A DNA stretch of 64,000 bases from Photobacterium lipolyticum. GTDB taxonomy: Bacteria > Pseudomonadota > Gammaproteobacteria > Enterobacterales > Vibrionaceae. The translations under genes were made by a program, and so were the position numbers. This document shows, in pieces, positions 51,472-59,106 of the stretch. The stretch lies in NCBI RefSeq assembly GCF_003026475.1, contig NZ_PYMC01000006.1, forward strand, positions 62,001 through 126,000, written 5' to 3'. The notes beneath the pieces are model-generated. The model had not been told where the DNA came from, did not search any database, and was given only the letters and a program-made list of their open reading frames with translations. Within the stretch, counting starts at the first letter, position 1. Each line of letters opens with the position of its first letter.

Positions 51472-52248
51472 AACGGCTCTCACTGGTTGGAGATATTGCT
51501 GCCAGACTGACTGGTATAAGTTAATAGATATATTACGTAACGAATTCACCTGAGAGACTTCCAGCTCATTCAATTCTCTGTTTTCAGAAGACGCTGTGCG
51601 TTCAATAGTTTGGAGTCTCTCATAGATTTCATGTTCAGCCCCATTTTTTATATCTGAAATAGCTTGCAAGTGAAGCTGGATTTCAGCTACGTGCTGAGTC
51701 TGAGGAAGGCGTACCAGCATTTTTAAGTCGCGATAACCGGATGTGGCTGGCAGCTTGAAGCGGTTTCTTACTTCGACAATAGTCACTTTTTTACTGAGCA
51801 ATTCAAACGCCTGAACTAGACTGCCTATATCACTGGCGATCAATGAGCCTCGTGCTAAATCAGTAAGTCGATTCACCTCACCATTTAATTCTGTCGATAT
51901 TTTGTATTTGGCCCTGGTTGGTGATTTTATACCCGGAAGTTGGCTCTGTGTATCGGTAGAGAGTGAGACTTGCTGTATTAACTGCTCAAGCTCCGCCTGT
52001 GCCTGCTGTCCTTGTTGGTATAGCGAATCAAAGTCATCATAGGGTTGAGTGATGTGACTTTGTCTCCAGCTCGGGATGGAGTAAAGGCCACTGAGAGAGC
52101 GTTGAAAAGATTTTTTTGAACCTTGGCTTGAAGAGCGAAGTTCGTAATCAGAGTCGGTGTCTGCGGGTAAACTGGCAGTAGCAACAGGGCTACGACTTAA
52201 TACACACAAAAGAACGAAACAGGTGCGAAGTGCTGATTTAACAATCAT
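51466..52248 (-). CDS. RelV-like small alarmone synthetase, paralogue 2
   Basis: 260 residues, the same length as paralogue 1 and clearly homologous throughout: KKSFQRSLSGLYSI, RLTDLARGSLIASDI, TSGYRDLKMLVRLP and VAEIQLHLQAISDIKNGAEH. Asp130, Arg133, Tyr172 and Glu189 are all kept, so it should be catalytically competent. Its N-terminus (ALRTCFVLLCVLSRSPVATA) is again signal-like. GGAG is five bases upstream of the ATG. The stop codon is the first triplet of the R2 element, suggesting that the last residues were altered by insertion. The two paralogues probably arose by tandem duplication. Confidence 0.75.
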   Translation of the reverse strand: MIVKSALRTCFVLLCVLSRSPVATASLPADTDSDYELRSSSQGSKKSFQRSLSGLYSIPSWRQSHITQPYDDFDSLYQQGQQAQAELEQLIQQVSLSTDTQSQLPGIKSPTRAKYKISTELNGEVNRLTDLARGSLIASDIGSLVQAFELLSKKVTIVEVRNRFKLPATSGYRDLKMLVRLPQTQHVAEIQLHLQAISDIKNGAEHEIYERLQTIERTASSENRELNELEVSQVNSLRNISINLYQSVWQQYLQPVRAVS

Positions 52249-52524
52249 TTAAGCTCCATTTTCAACCATTCTTAGCGATACATACTAAAGAAACCGTATC
52301 GAGTCGGACAAGCAATATGTCCGTACAATTAAGATATCTGTCCATCAGGGTTACTTTCAATGGTTGAACACACAAAATTGGGTACTAGATTATTAAGGTT
52401 GTGACTAGCTTCCCAATCTGACATTCTCTGGCTCTCTTTGGGTGAGCATTGTGTAACAAATGGTAATCTCAATTGTCTGGGGTTTCATCAGAGTGGTAGA
52501 CTGCTGCCGCGAATTAATTTAAGT

Positions 52525-52866
52525 GTGAGTAAGATTTTGCAACAAGATCTATTGATTGTATTAATGGTGATCTGGCTGGGGATTTCTGCTGGTAGTGTGA
52601 TGCTTTTTCAGCGCGGCTCAGATGTTCAACGTAAACGTAAGTTATGGCCGGGCTATACGATATTCAGCAATACGGTTATTGCAGGATTTATCATCTATAT
52701 GCAACCACCGCTACTTATGATGATTGGCTTGGTTACGTTGCTGCTGCCTTTGACTTGGTTGACGATACGTTCGACTAAATTTTGTGATTCGTGTGGAAAA
52801 GCGAGCCGTTCACCGTTCTTTATGAAACCACCAACAGAATGTAGTCATTGTAAAAAAACGTTGTAA
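52525..52866 (+). CDS. Small membrane protein with C-terminal zinc ribbon
   Basis: The frame is open from 52438, but membrane segments begin only around LLIVLMVIWLGISAGSVMLF. I take GTG 52525 as the likeliest start (113 residues), with low certainty. Two or three hydrophobic segments are followed by FCDSCGKASRSPFFM and TECSHCKKTL, two CxxC pairs 25 residues apart that form a zinc ribbon on the cytoplasmic side. No family is recognised. It is followed by a terminator. Confidence 0.5.
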   Translation: MSKILQQDLLIVLMVIWLGISAGSVMLFQRGSDVQRKRKLWPGYTIFSNTVIAGFIIYMQPPLLMMIGLVTLLLPLTWLTIRSTKFCDSCGKASRSPFFMKPPTECSHCKKTL

Positions 52867-52876
52867 AAACGATAGG

Positions 52877-52906
52877 AAGGGGTTGTAGACCCCTTATTGA
52901 TTTTGC
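52877..52906. terminator. Intrinsic terminator between convergent genes
   Basis: AAGGGGT and ACCCCTT pair around TGTAG, followed by ATTGATTTT. Confidence 0.7.
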
Positions 52907-52913
52907 TCGACGG

Positions 52914-53273
52914 TTAACGACGCTTTTTTTCCAAAAGAGCATCTCCCGCAAAACGGATACCCAGCCATCCGTATTTCATGAAGTTACGGATGTTCAGGTG
53001 ATCATCGTTGCTGGGGTTTTCCAGTACATCTATTCGATAAAATTTGCCAAAGCAAGCGAGGGTTTCTGCTTCAGATAGTTCATGGCGCTTAGCAAAAGCA
53101 AAAATACGGCATGATCCTTCATTCGTTCCAGCTGGATTGGCGAGTGTCTCATTGCCTAACCCATTGCTAAATGCGGTGGGTTGGTAGTCATAATGTTCGT
53201 TAATGGTGTCGATAACAGTATCAAAGCCAACTGATTCTGGTGTGTTCTTTAGAGTACTGAATAGCGCATCCAT
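52914..53273 (-). CDS. HopJ-family protein
   Basis: ATG 53273 with a run of six G residues nine bases upstream gives 119 residues; the longer frame to 53360 is rejected. The protein matches the HopJ family: LKNTPESVGFDTVIDTI, YDYQPTAFSNG, NEGSCRIFAFAKRHELSE and a HLNIRNFMKYGWLGIRF end. HopJ was named for a Pseudomonas type III effector, but the family is widespread in non-pathogens with no secretion system, and no type III genes are present here. Likely cytoplasmic; function unknown. Confidence 0.85.
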   Translation of the reverse strand: MDALFSTLKNTPESVGFDTVIDTINEHYDYQPTAFSNGLGNETLANPAGTNEGSCRIFAFAKRHELSEAETLACFGKFYRIDVLENPSNDDHLNIRNFMKYGWLGIRFAGDALLEKKRR

Positions 53274-53370
53274 GGCATTACGCCCCCCGTTTCTATTGTC
53301 TATTTTAACGATTAAAAGAAAATAATAGTGCATAGCGAGTAAATAAGCATCACATTGCACTAAAGAAATA

Positions 53371-53394
53371 AAAAGGGCCAGATTTAGCCCTTTT
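53371..53394 (-). terminator. Intrinsic terminator after the DUF2750 gene
   Basis: AAAAGGGC and GCCCTTTT pair around an 8-base loop. On the minus strand the stem runs into TTTTTATTTC, downstream of the DUF2750 stop. Confidence 0.75.
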
Positions 53395-53492
53395 ATCGTA
53401 ATTAAACGTTTGGTCGCGAGTATAGCCAGACATTCGAATCACAAGGATTATCTGTGTAGACTCTTCTCTGCTAACGAGGCGGTTAACCGGTA

Positions 53493-53885
53493 TTATTTCC
53501 CTTTTTTCGCTTGCTGCTTCAGTTCATAGTCAAGTTCATCAGGGTATACGACTAAGCCGTCTTCATCCTGGTTTGGAAAGATCACTATGGCAAGTTCATC
53601 GTCTTCAAGACCATGGGTCCAACGACTATGCCATTTATTGAGGGAAACCGCTTCAGCTTTGCACGAATCCCATTCGCCAGTTGCCCATGCCTCTGCGAAC
53701 TCTTTGTTGGGCCAAACTGGCACACAATCTTCGTCATCAGTGTTCAGCATGACACAGCCGTGCTCATCAATCAGGATCCATATTTGGCGATTGGCGACGA
53801 CTTCTTTAACCAAGTACTTGAAACGTTTTTCGGCATCATAGCGTTGAATAGTTTCAACCATCGTTGGTTCTAAAGGGGTGGACAT
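53493..53885 (-). CDS. DUF2750 protein
   Basis: A 130-residue acidic protein matching DUF2750: RFKYLVKEVVANRQIWILIDE, VPVWPNKEFAEAWATGEW and a C-terminal FPNQDEDGLVVYPDELDYEL. No signal peptide or catalytic motif is apparent. The family is common in Gammaproteobacteria and uncharacterised. Monocistronic, with terminators on both sides. Confidence 0.82.
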   Translation of the reverse strand: MSTPLEPTMVETIQRYDAEKRFKYLVKEVVANRQIWILIDEHGCVMLNTDDEDCVPVWPNKEFAEAWATGEWDSCKAEAVSLNKWHSRWTHGLEDDELAIVIFPNQDEDGLVVYPDELDYELKQQAKKGK

Positions 53886-53971
53886 GATTTGTGTTCCTGT
53901 TACAGCTTTTGCTTAAGAGCCATAGGATAGAACAAAACGAGGCTTGAGTCTTTTACTGTGTGACATAAAGT

Positions 53972-54005
53972 AAAGCCCCAATGCATATTTGCTTTGGGGC
54001 TTTTT
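53972..54005. terminator. Bidirectional intrinsic terminator
   Basis: AAAGCCCCAA and TTGGGGCTTT pair perfectly, with the loop offering two more pairs, followed by TTTTTG on the plus strand and TTTACTTTA on the minus strand. It ends the outer-membrane channel gene. Confidence 0.8.
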
Positions 54006-54076
54006 GTTGTCATTGGCCGTTTATATCATTGTTTTGTTTTGCCGTATTTTTAAGTGTTACTTCGGCTCTAAAAGCA

Positions 54077-55111
54077 TTAGGGCTTGAGTGTATATGGCAC
54101 CCTTACTGTCAACTGGAAATCTGGTGCATCAGCAGTCAGACCGGCAGATGCACCGATATTAATCGTAGTGTCTCTGTCGAGCGCATAGTTTGCACCAAAA
54201 GAGAGAGAATCTAACTGTAATACTTTGCCATTTTGTGATGATCCGTTATATTTTGATTTGAGGATCGTTTTATGGTTGAGGCCAATACTGAATGAAAATT
54301 TTGGGTTAACCGCAAAACCCATGCCGGCACCAAACGAGATGGTATCACCAAGGTCTATAGTATCGACACGAATGTTTTCCGTATTACCATCTTCATCTTC
54401 AACATCAAGGTCGACGCTGACATCGTCCTTGATATTCCAGATATAGCCCAGGTTCATGTAAATCACAGCAGGATCGATAGGCATGATCATAGTGATCCCA
54501 GGTTCAATGCTGGGAAAACCGGATCCGGTTGGCAGATCTTCGAAGTCGCCAACGTCGTTTACCGGAACATCATATGGCGAATCACCCGTGGTGCTTTTGA
54601 AACGTAAGCTACCCACCCAGTAGGGTGAAGATGTCATATTGAACTGGTATTTGAACGCTGCTTCAATATCACCAAGGCCACTACCATCAACATCAAATAT
54701 CTCTTCACTACTGCTGCCAGAGTTTATCCGCCGTTTTGCGGTTGAATCTGAACGATATACCCAGGGGATACGAGCTTCAACTTCAAAGCGGTTGGTAATA
54801 CCGTAACGGCCAGTAAGTCCAAAGGTCAGTGTGGTCCGATCAATGTCACTGGCTTCAATTAAGCCCACAATGAGCGAAGGCAGAACTGTATAGCCAACAA
54901 CTGAAACATTATTAGAGGAGTTCTGGGTGTAAGAGAAAGAGGTATCAAGCACAAATGATCCTCTCGGTGTAAGTACGCCAGGCTGCTCGAAAATATCAGC
55001 AACAGTTTGTACTCGCTTCGTTTTTTCAGTTGCCGGGGGCTCAGCCGCCACGGCAATACCTGAGCAAACAGTAAGAAGCGCAATCAGACTTTTATATTTT
55101 AAAATACTCAC
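54077..55111 (-). CDS. Outer-membrane beta-barrel channel candidate of the Fap-like locus
   Basis: About 344 residues. I take GTG 55111 as start because GAGGAA lies just upstream; ATG 55138 is the alternative. A signal peptide (LIALLTVCSGIAVAA) is followed by a short linker (VQTVADIFEQPGVLTPRG) and repeated amphipathic strands such as GSFVLDTSFSYTQ, LTFGLTGRYGITNRFEVEARIPWVYR and FSFSIGLNHKTIL. It ends in VPYTLKP. This matches the MetA-pathway/transporter barrel family (PF13557-like). Divergent orientation from the secreted repeat-protein genes suggests a role as their export pore, by analogy with FapF. It lacks the long helical plug domain of FapF. Confidence 0.65.
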   Translation of the reverse strand: MSILKYKSLIALLTVCSGIAVAAEPPATEKTKRVQTVADIFEQPGVLTPRGSFVLDTSFSYTQNSSNNVSVVGYTVLPSLIVGLIEASDIDRTTLTFGLTGRYGITNRFEVEARIPWVYRSDSTAKRRINSGSSSEEIFDVDGSGLGDIEAAFKYQFNMTSSPYWVGSLRFKSTTGDSPYDVPVNDVGDFEDLPTGSGFPSIEPGITMIMPIDPAVIYMNLGYIWNIKDDVSVDLDVEDEDGNTENIRVDTIDLGDTISFGAGMGFAVNPKFSFSIGLNHKTILKSKYNGSSQNGKVLQLDSLSFGANYALDRDTTINIGASAGLTADAPDFQLTVRVPYTLKP

Positions 55112-55512
55112 GATTTCCTCACTTTTTGCATTTTGCAAAGATGTGCCCCGTAATCGGTCCAGACAGTATGCAACAGATACCCGACCAATAAAAAAAGAGT
55201 AGCCTAATAAAAGTCAGGTTGTTAACTATTTGTCTCAAATAATGATCTTATTTCTGAGGACTCATGAAACGATCTCATTATTAATAAATTTATTATTTCC
55301 TGAGATTTTATTGTCTTTATTAGAACTGAATCAATATGAATAAATGGAATTAAAAGTGAGTGTTTAGATTGAAATAAAAAGTTGATTTATTAAAAATAAT
55401 ACAATCGGTTTCTTGGTGAAAACTACTATTAAATTATCTCGCGGATAACTGCGAGTGATTATAAAAAAAGCAGCACAGCATAATAGAAGTACAACCTAAT
55501 TGGAGTTAAATC
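55112..55512. promoter_or_regulatory. AT-rich divergent promoter region of the Fap-like locus
   Basis: 400 bp between the leftward channel gene and the rightward first structural gene, very AT-rich, so H-NS-type silencing is plausible. I looked for a sigma-54 element of the TGGCAC-N5-TTGC type and found none. Specific VpsR or other sites could not be assigned. Confidence 0.4.
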
Positions 55513-56145
55513 ATGCGTAAAACAAATATTGCACTATTCGTAGCAGTTGTTGTCAGTTCGCCAATCGCATTTGCTAGTGGTGGTGATTGGGGTGGTGGCT
55601 CTGAAACCGAAACTAACCAAAATGTAGACAATACCAATATTGTCATCGATGACGTTGCTAACCATAAGTTGGATTACTCGGCCACTGACAGCTTTAATAA
55701 AGATCTTGAAATCACCGGTAGCTTCAAGAGTGATGATGACAAACTCATCATGACTGATATGAATAATACCGACATTGATAAAGAGATAGAAGATAGCTAC
55801 AACTCATTAAGTGCTACTGACAACAGTAAGCATACTTATAGCGAGACCTTTACATTTACAATGGAGAAAAATGAATTTGTTGCAGAATCTGATCTTGAGG
55901 GTGAAGTGACTCACAGTGAAGTGACCTATGGTGCTGGTAGTGGTGGAAAATATGGTGGCCATAGCTATGGTAAAAATTATGGTCATGGGCAAGCTGCGGG
56001 AAGTGAATTGAAAGTTACTCAGTCAAACGATATGTCAAACGCCTTTGCGAGTGCCTCTGGTATCAACATTGCAGGTCAGAATGCTGGTAATAATGCTTTG
56101 GTTCAGCAAAGTGTAAGTACCAATGCGATTCTTTCTGGTCAGTAA
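55513..56145 (+). CDS. Secreted amyloid-like structural protein 1
   Basis: 210 residues with signal peptide MRKTNIALFVAVVVSSPIAFA. The mature protein is rich in Gly, Asn, Asp and Ser. It contains repeated DSFN/GSFKS-DDD/EIEDSYN units (about residues 55-100), a conserved linker ESDLEGEVTHSEVTYG, a Gly/His/Tyr-rich stretch (YGGHSYGKNYGHG) and a C-terminal motif ASGINIAGQNAGNNALVQQ. The last motif has spaced Asn, Gly and Gln reminiscent of amyloid repeats in Fap and curli subunits, but is not a strict curlin repeat. A paralogue lies at 56790-57389. GGAG precedes the ATG. Fibre subunit is an inference. Confidence 0.65.
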   Translation: MRKTNIALFVAVVVSSPIAFASGGDWGGGSETETNQNVDNTNIVIDDVANHKLDYSATDSFNKDLEITGSFKSDDDKLIMTDMNNTDIDKEIEDSYNSLSATDNSKHTYSETFTFTMEKNEFVAESDLEGEVTHSEVTYGAGSGGKYGGHSYGKNYGHGQAAGSELKVTQSNDMSNAFASASGINIAGQNAGNNALVQQSVSTNAILSGQ

Positions 56146-56153
56146 CATAAAAG

Positions 56154-56180
56154 CTGAGAGTTGCGGTTAGCAACTCTCAG
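56154..56180 (+). promoter_or_regulatory. Intercistronic hairpin overlapping a ribosome-binding site
   Basis: CTGAGAGTTGC (56154-56164) and GCAACTCTCAG (56170-56180) pair perfectly over 11 bp around GGTTA. The 3' arm ends inside the ribosome-binding site AGGAGG (56179-56184) of the next gene. It could stabilise the upstream message and reduce translation of the downstream one, setting a ratio between two secreted proteins. Confidence 0.6.
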
Positions 56181-56189
56181 GAGGATGTT

Positions 56190-56522
56190 ATGAAATATTT
56201 AACACTGATAGTTGCTGTTATCTTATCATGCGGTGCAGTAGCAGATGAGTTGGATATGCTAGCAAGTTCTGAAGCGCTGAATGATGATTTAATGAGTCAG
56301 TCTCGAGCTGGGCAATACGAGCTGAATCTTGACATTATGGAAGCGAATTCAGACATGGACGGTGAGGTTTCAAATAACCGCGCATACAATAATACCACCG
56401 GTGATAATATTATCAGCGAAGGATCATTCAGTGGTTCTTCAGGGGTGTTTAGTGTAGTACAAAACACAGGTAATAATGTGTTAATACAAAATGCAACGGT
56501 TGTTAACCTGACATTGAAGTAG
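56190..56522 (+). CDS. Small secreted companion protein of the Fap-like locus
   Basis: 110 residues with signal peptide MKYLTLIVAVILSCGAVA. A leader-like segment LDMLASSEALNDDLMSQSRAG follows, then a mature part ending GSSGVFSVVQNTGNNVLIQN, which parallels the NAGNNALVQQ motif of the two larger proteins. The RAG junction weakly resembles a glycine-type C39 cleavage site. A perfect AGGAGG, partly covered by a hairpin, precedes the ATG. A minor or nucleating fibre subunit is a reasonable guess. Confidence 0.6.
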   Translation: MKYLTLIVAVILSCGAVADELDMLASSEALNDDLMSQSRAGQYELNLDIMEANSDMDGEVSNNRAYNNTTGDNIISEGSFSGSSGVFSVVQNTGNNVLIQNATVVNLTLK

Positions 56523-56789
56523 GCTGTTAGTTTATCCAATGCTGGCATATGAGATGTATGCTGGCCAAATAACTCTGAATAAGTATCTATTATCAATTAG
56601 AGTTTACGATTTCAGCAGGGACTAACAAATTACTTCGTAGATATACGGTTATTAATGTAATAGGTATGGTTTTTGATAATATGAGTGATAGCCGTGGCTC
56701 ATTATAAAAAACAAAAACGTTATAAATCATAGCAGTAAAATATGTAAGTAAATTATAAAAATTGTACACAATATATTTGGAGTAATGTC

Positions 56790-57389
56790 ATGCGTAAAAC
56801 AAATATCACACTTTTAGTAGCCGCAATAATGGTTTCTCCTTTAGCTTTAGCCAATTATAATGGAGGAGGTTGGTCAAGCGGTGACACTGAAAATAACACA
56901 AATGTAGATAATTTAGATGTTTCCGCTACTAACATGTTCAATACAAAGGTATATGTTGACAAGGAAGACAGTTTTAATCACGATGCAACAATCGATGATA
57001 GCTTCAAAAGTTCCGATGATTTTATGCTGATGAAAGATATTGGTAATACAGATAAAGACGTAGAAATAGAAGATAGTTTTAATACAGCTGTTTTAGAAGA
57101 TAACAGTGTTTGGAATAAGTCGAAAACTTACAGTACCGACATCGATATTGATAAATACCTTGCTGAATCAGAGCTCGAGGGTGAAGTAACTGACAGTGAA
57201 GTGACTTATGGTGGGGCATGTTGTGATAGCAAGTATGGCGATAGCGGTAGTGTGCATGTTTATCAGACCAACACTATGAATGGTGCCTTCGGTGGGGCGT
57301 CAGGCATCAATGTAGCCGGTCAGAACGTGGGTAATAACTCACTTGTTCAGCAGACTGCAAGTACTAATGCAGCGCTTGTTGGCAAATAG
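56790..57389 (+). CDS. Secreted amyloid-like structural protein 2
   Basis: 199 residues, paralogous to the protein at 55513: MRKTNITLLVAAIMVSPLALA signal, NVDN-motif start, DSFNHDATIDDSFKSSDD, NTDKDVEIEDSFN, the shared linker ESELEGEVTDSEVTYGG and the shared end ASGINVAGQNVGNNSLVQQ followed by STNAAL. It differs by a CC pair (GGACCDSKYG) in place of the Gly/His/Tyr-rich stretch. GGAG precedes the ATG, and the 267-bp gap upstream suggests its own promoter. A terminator-like hairpin follows. It could be an alternative or minor subunit. Confidence 0.65.
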   Translation: MRKTNITLLVAAIMVSPLALANYNGGGWSSGDTENNTNVDNLDVSATNMFNTKVYVDKEDSFNHDATIDDSFKSSDDFMLMKDIGNTDKDVEIEDSFNTAVLEDNSVWNKSKTYSTDIDIDKYLAESELEGEVTDSEVTYGGACCDSKYGDSGSVHVYQTNTMNGAFGGASGINVAGQNVGNNSLVQQTASTNAALVGK

Positions 57390-57396
57390 GAAACGA

Positions 57397-57430
57397 GAAG
57401 AAGGGCTGTTATGGCCCTTCGTCTTAATTT
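57397..57430 (+). terminator. Probable terminator after structural protein 2
   Basis: GAAGAAGGGC and GCCCTTCGTC pair with one mismatch around a 7-base loop, followed by TTAATTTTA. It would separate the structural genes from the peptidase gene. Confidence 0.6.
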
Positions 57431-57580
57431 TATCAGACTTGTAATGTACGAGTTATGAGTCTGAATAAGTTAGGCGAAACGAATTGAAATTCAATTGATT
57501 GGGCTGTGACGCATCAATTTCAGGTAGTATAAACCTGTAGCTAATGTCATCACACTGCAAGGTAAATTGACTGTGATTAT

Positions 57581-58261
57581 ATGATTATGAAAATTCCAGT
57601 ATTAATTATTGCAGGCCTGTGTGCCAGCTTTTCTGTATCTGCACTTGATTACTTCCCGAATCGAGGTAGCTATAATGTTGAAGTGAAAAGCTATCAGGAG
57701 AAGTTATTTGGTGATGTACAAAGGCAGCAATATGACTTTAGTTGTGGATCGGCCGCTGTGGCATCGTTAATAACATATCACTATGGTATTGAAACATCAG
57801 AAGACACTGTTTTTGAATATATGTTTACCAATGGCGATAAGCAAAAAATTGAAAAGCAAGGTTTTTCTTTGTTAGATATGAAAAAATATTTAGATTCAGT
57901 AGGCTTAGAAGCAAACGGTTATAAAATCCCTCTGAATAAGTTTAAGAAATTAGGCATCCCTGGCATTACAATTGTTAACTTTGATGGTTACATGCACTTT
58001 GTTGTTATTAAAGGTCTAAATAGCAAGCAGGTTATATTAGGCGATCCATCAAGAGGTACTGTTGTGATGGATATTGAACAATTTGAACCGAACTATAAAG
58101 GCATGGTTCTGCTGGTAAAAAATAAAATTAAAACAGGAAAAGACAGTTTTATCACAGCAGAAAATTATAGCATTTATACTCCGTCGCCTGTATCAGAGGC
58201 GATTGCCAGAGATTCACTTGCGACGTTCAGCATAACGCTACCCGGTTCAAACGATTATTAG
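57581..58261 (+). CDS. Periplasmic C39-family cysteine peptidase, FapD-like
   Basis: 226 residues with a signal peptide (IPVLIIAGLCASFSVSA), then a single C39 domain. The oxyanion Gln and catalytic Cys lie in QRQQYDFSCGSAAVASL (Cys55), His139 in GYMHFVVIKG and Asp155 in ILGDPSRGT. C39 peptidases cleave after double-glycine leaders and usually form the N-terminus of ABC exporters. Here there is no membrane or ATPase domain, as in FapD of the Pseudomonas Fap system. The probable substrate is encoded 8 bases downstream. A second ATG lies at codon 3. Confidence 0.85.
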   Translation: MIMKIPVLIIAGLCASFSVSALDYFPNRGSYNVEVKSYQEKLFGDVQRQQYDFSCGSAAVASLITYHYGIETSEDTVFEYMFTNGDKQKIEKQGFSLLDMKKYLDSVGLEANGYKIPLNKFKKLGIPGITIVNFDGYMHFVVIKGLNSKQVILGDPSRGTVVMDIEQFEPNYKGMVLLVKNKIKTGKDSFITAENYSIYTPSPVSEAIARDSLATFSITLPGSNDY

Positions 58262-58269
58262 AGGCATGT

Positions 58270-58794
58270 ATGAATAAATTATCTAAATTATTTATCGCTT
58301 CGACGCTAGGAGGGGCGGCCTTAATGGCCAATGCCACTATCAGTCTTCAGAGTCTTGATAATCTTGATTTTGGATTGGTTACAATGAGCGAAGCTGAAAT
58401 GTCATCGGTACGCGGTGGGTTTCAGTCAATCGGAGATACAATAATAAATATTGGTTTATCAATATCAACGGCATTGAATGGTGAAAAAATATTTAGTTCC
58501 CATATTGCTGATCTTACGATATTTAATGGTGTCTTAATGCCTAGGGCCAGTTCTGGAGGAGGTGCTAGTGATACTGATTGCCGTGTCTGTGTCGTGCAAT
58601 ATGGCGACAATAACTTTATAGAAGGGCCAAGCTTGTTGGATGGTAGTATTGCCAATATTGTTCAGAATACGGTCGATGGAGTAACGATTCAAGTAGATAC
58701 AGTATTAGACATTGAGGCTGATGTAGATGGGTTCATTCATCAGCAAATTCAGACAAATCGGATGGAGAGTGCGATACTAAACATAGGATATTAA
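58270..58794 (+). CDS. Secreted protein with double-glycine leader motif, candidate C39 substrate
   Basis: 174 residues. A signal-like N-terminus (LFIASTLGGAALMANA) is followed by MSEAEMSSVRGG (residues 39-50), which fits the double-glycine consensus: Met at -12, Ser -11, Glu -8, Met -7, Val -4, Gly -2 and -1. The part after GG starts FQSIGDTIINIGLSIS, later has a CRVC pair and YGDNNFIEG, then ANIVQNTVDGVTIQ, echoing the VQNTGNN motif of the 56190 protein. It lies 8 bases after the peptidase gene. The arrangement resembles FapA-type accessory proteins (inference). A terminator follows. Confidence 0.65.
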   Translation: MNKLSKLFIASTLGGAALMANATISLQSLDNLDFGLVTMSEAEMSSVRGGFQSIGDTIINIGLSISTALNGEKIFSSHIADLTIFNGVLMPRASSGGGASDTDCRVCVVQYGDNNFIEGPSLLDGSIANIVQNTVDGVTIQVDTVLDIEADVDGFIHQQIQTNRMESAILNIGY

Positions 58795-58825
58795 AATTGG
58801 TTCATATTAACTTTTCATTCTTATT

Positions 58826-58856
58826 AAAGGTATAGTGTGCTTACTATGCCTTTTTT
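58826..58856 (+). terminator. Intrinsic terminator after the peptidase/substrate pair
   Basis: AAAGGTATAGT and ACTATGCCTTT pair with one G-T pair around a 6-base loop, followed by a T-run. Confidence 0.8.
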
Positions 58857-59106
58857 GTTGTATTTTTTTATCATTCACTTTATACATTAATAATATTTAT
58901 TAAACTTTATGGAACTTTTATATTTAATTAAGTAGTTGATTGAAAAGGGTGGTTATTGTCCTGTTGGCTTTTGATTGATATAAAAATAGACGTTTCAAGA
59001 TAATTCTTAGATCTGAGACACAACAAGACTGTCTTTTATTGCCTATATTTTTAATACATAAAGAAGAAGTAAATAATATGTACATTGAAAAGTGAAGGTG
59101 ACTTCG

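Noticed and set aside
52914..53273. Type III secretion effector (HopJ)
   Set aside because: Only the family name implies this; there are no secretion genes nearby and the family is common in non-pathogens.
55112..55512. Sigma-54 promoter driving the Fap-like genes
   Set aside because: No TGGC-N-TTGC-type element was found in the divergent region, and the nearby NtrC-fold regulator lacks the GAFTGA loop needed for sigma-54.
55513..57389. Curli (CsgA/CsgB) subunits
   Set aside because: The C-terminal GIN-AGQN-GNN-LVQQ motif occurs once per protein, the spacing does not fit the repeated curlin unit, and there are no csgE, csgF or csgG genes.
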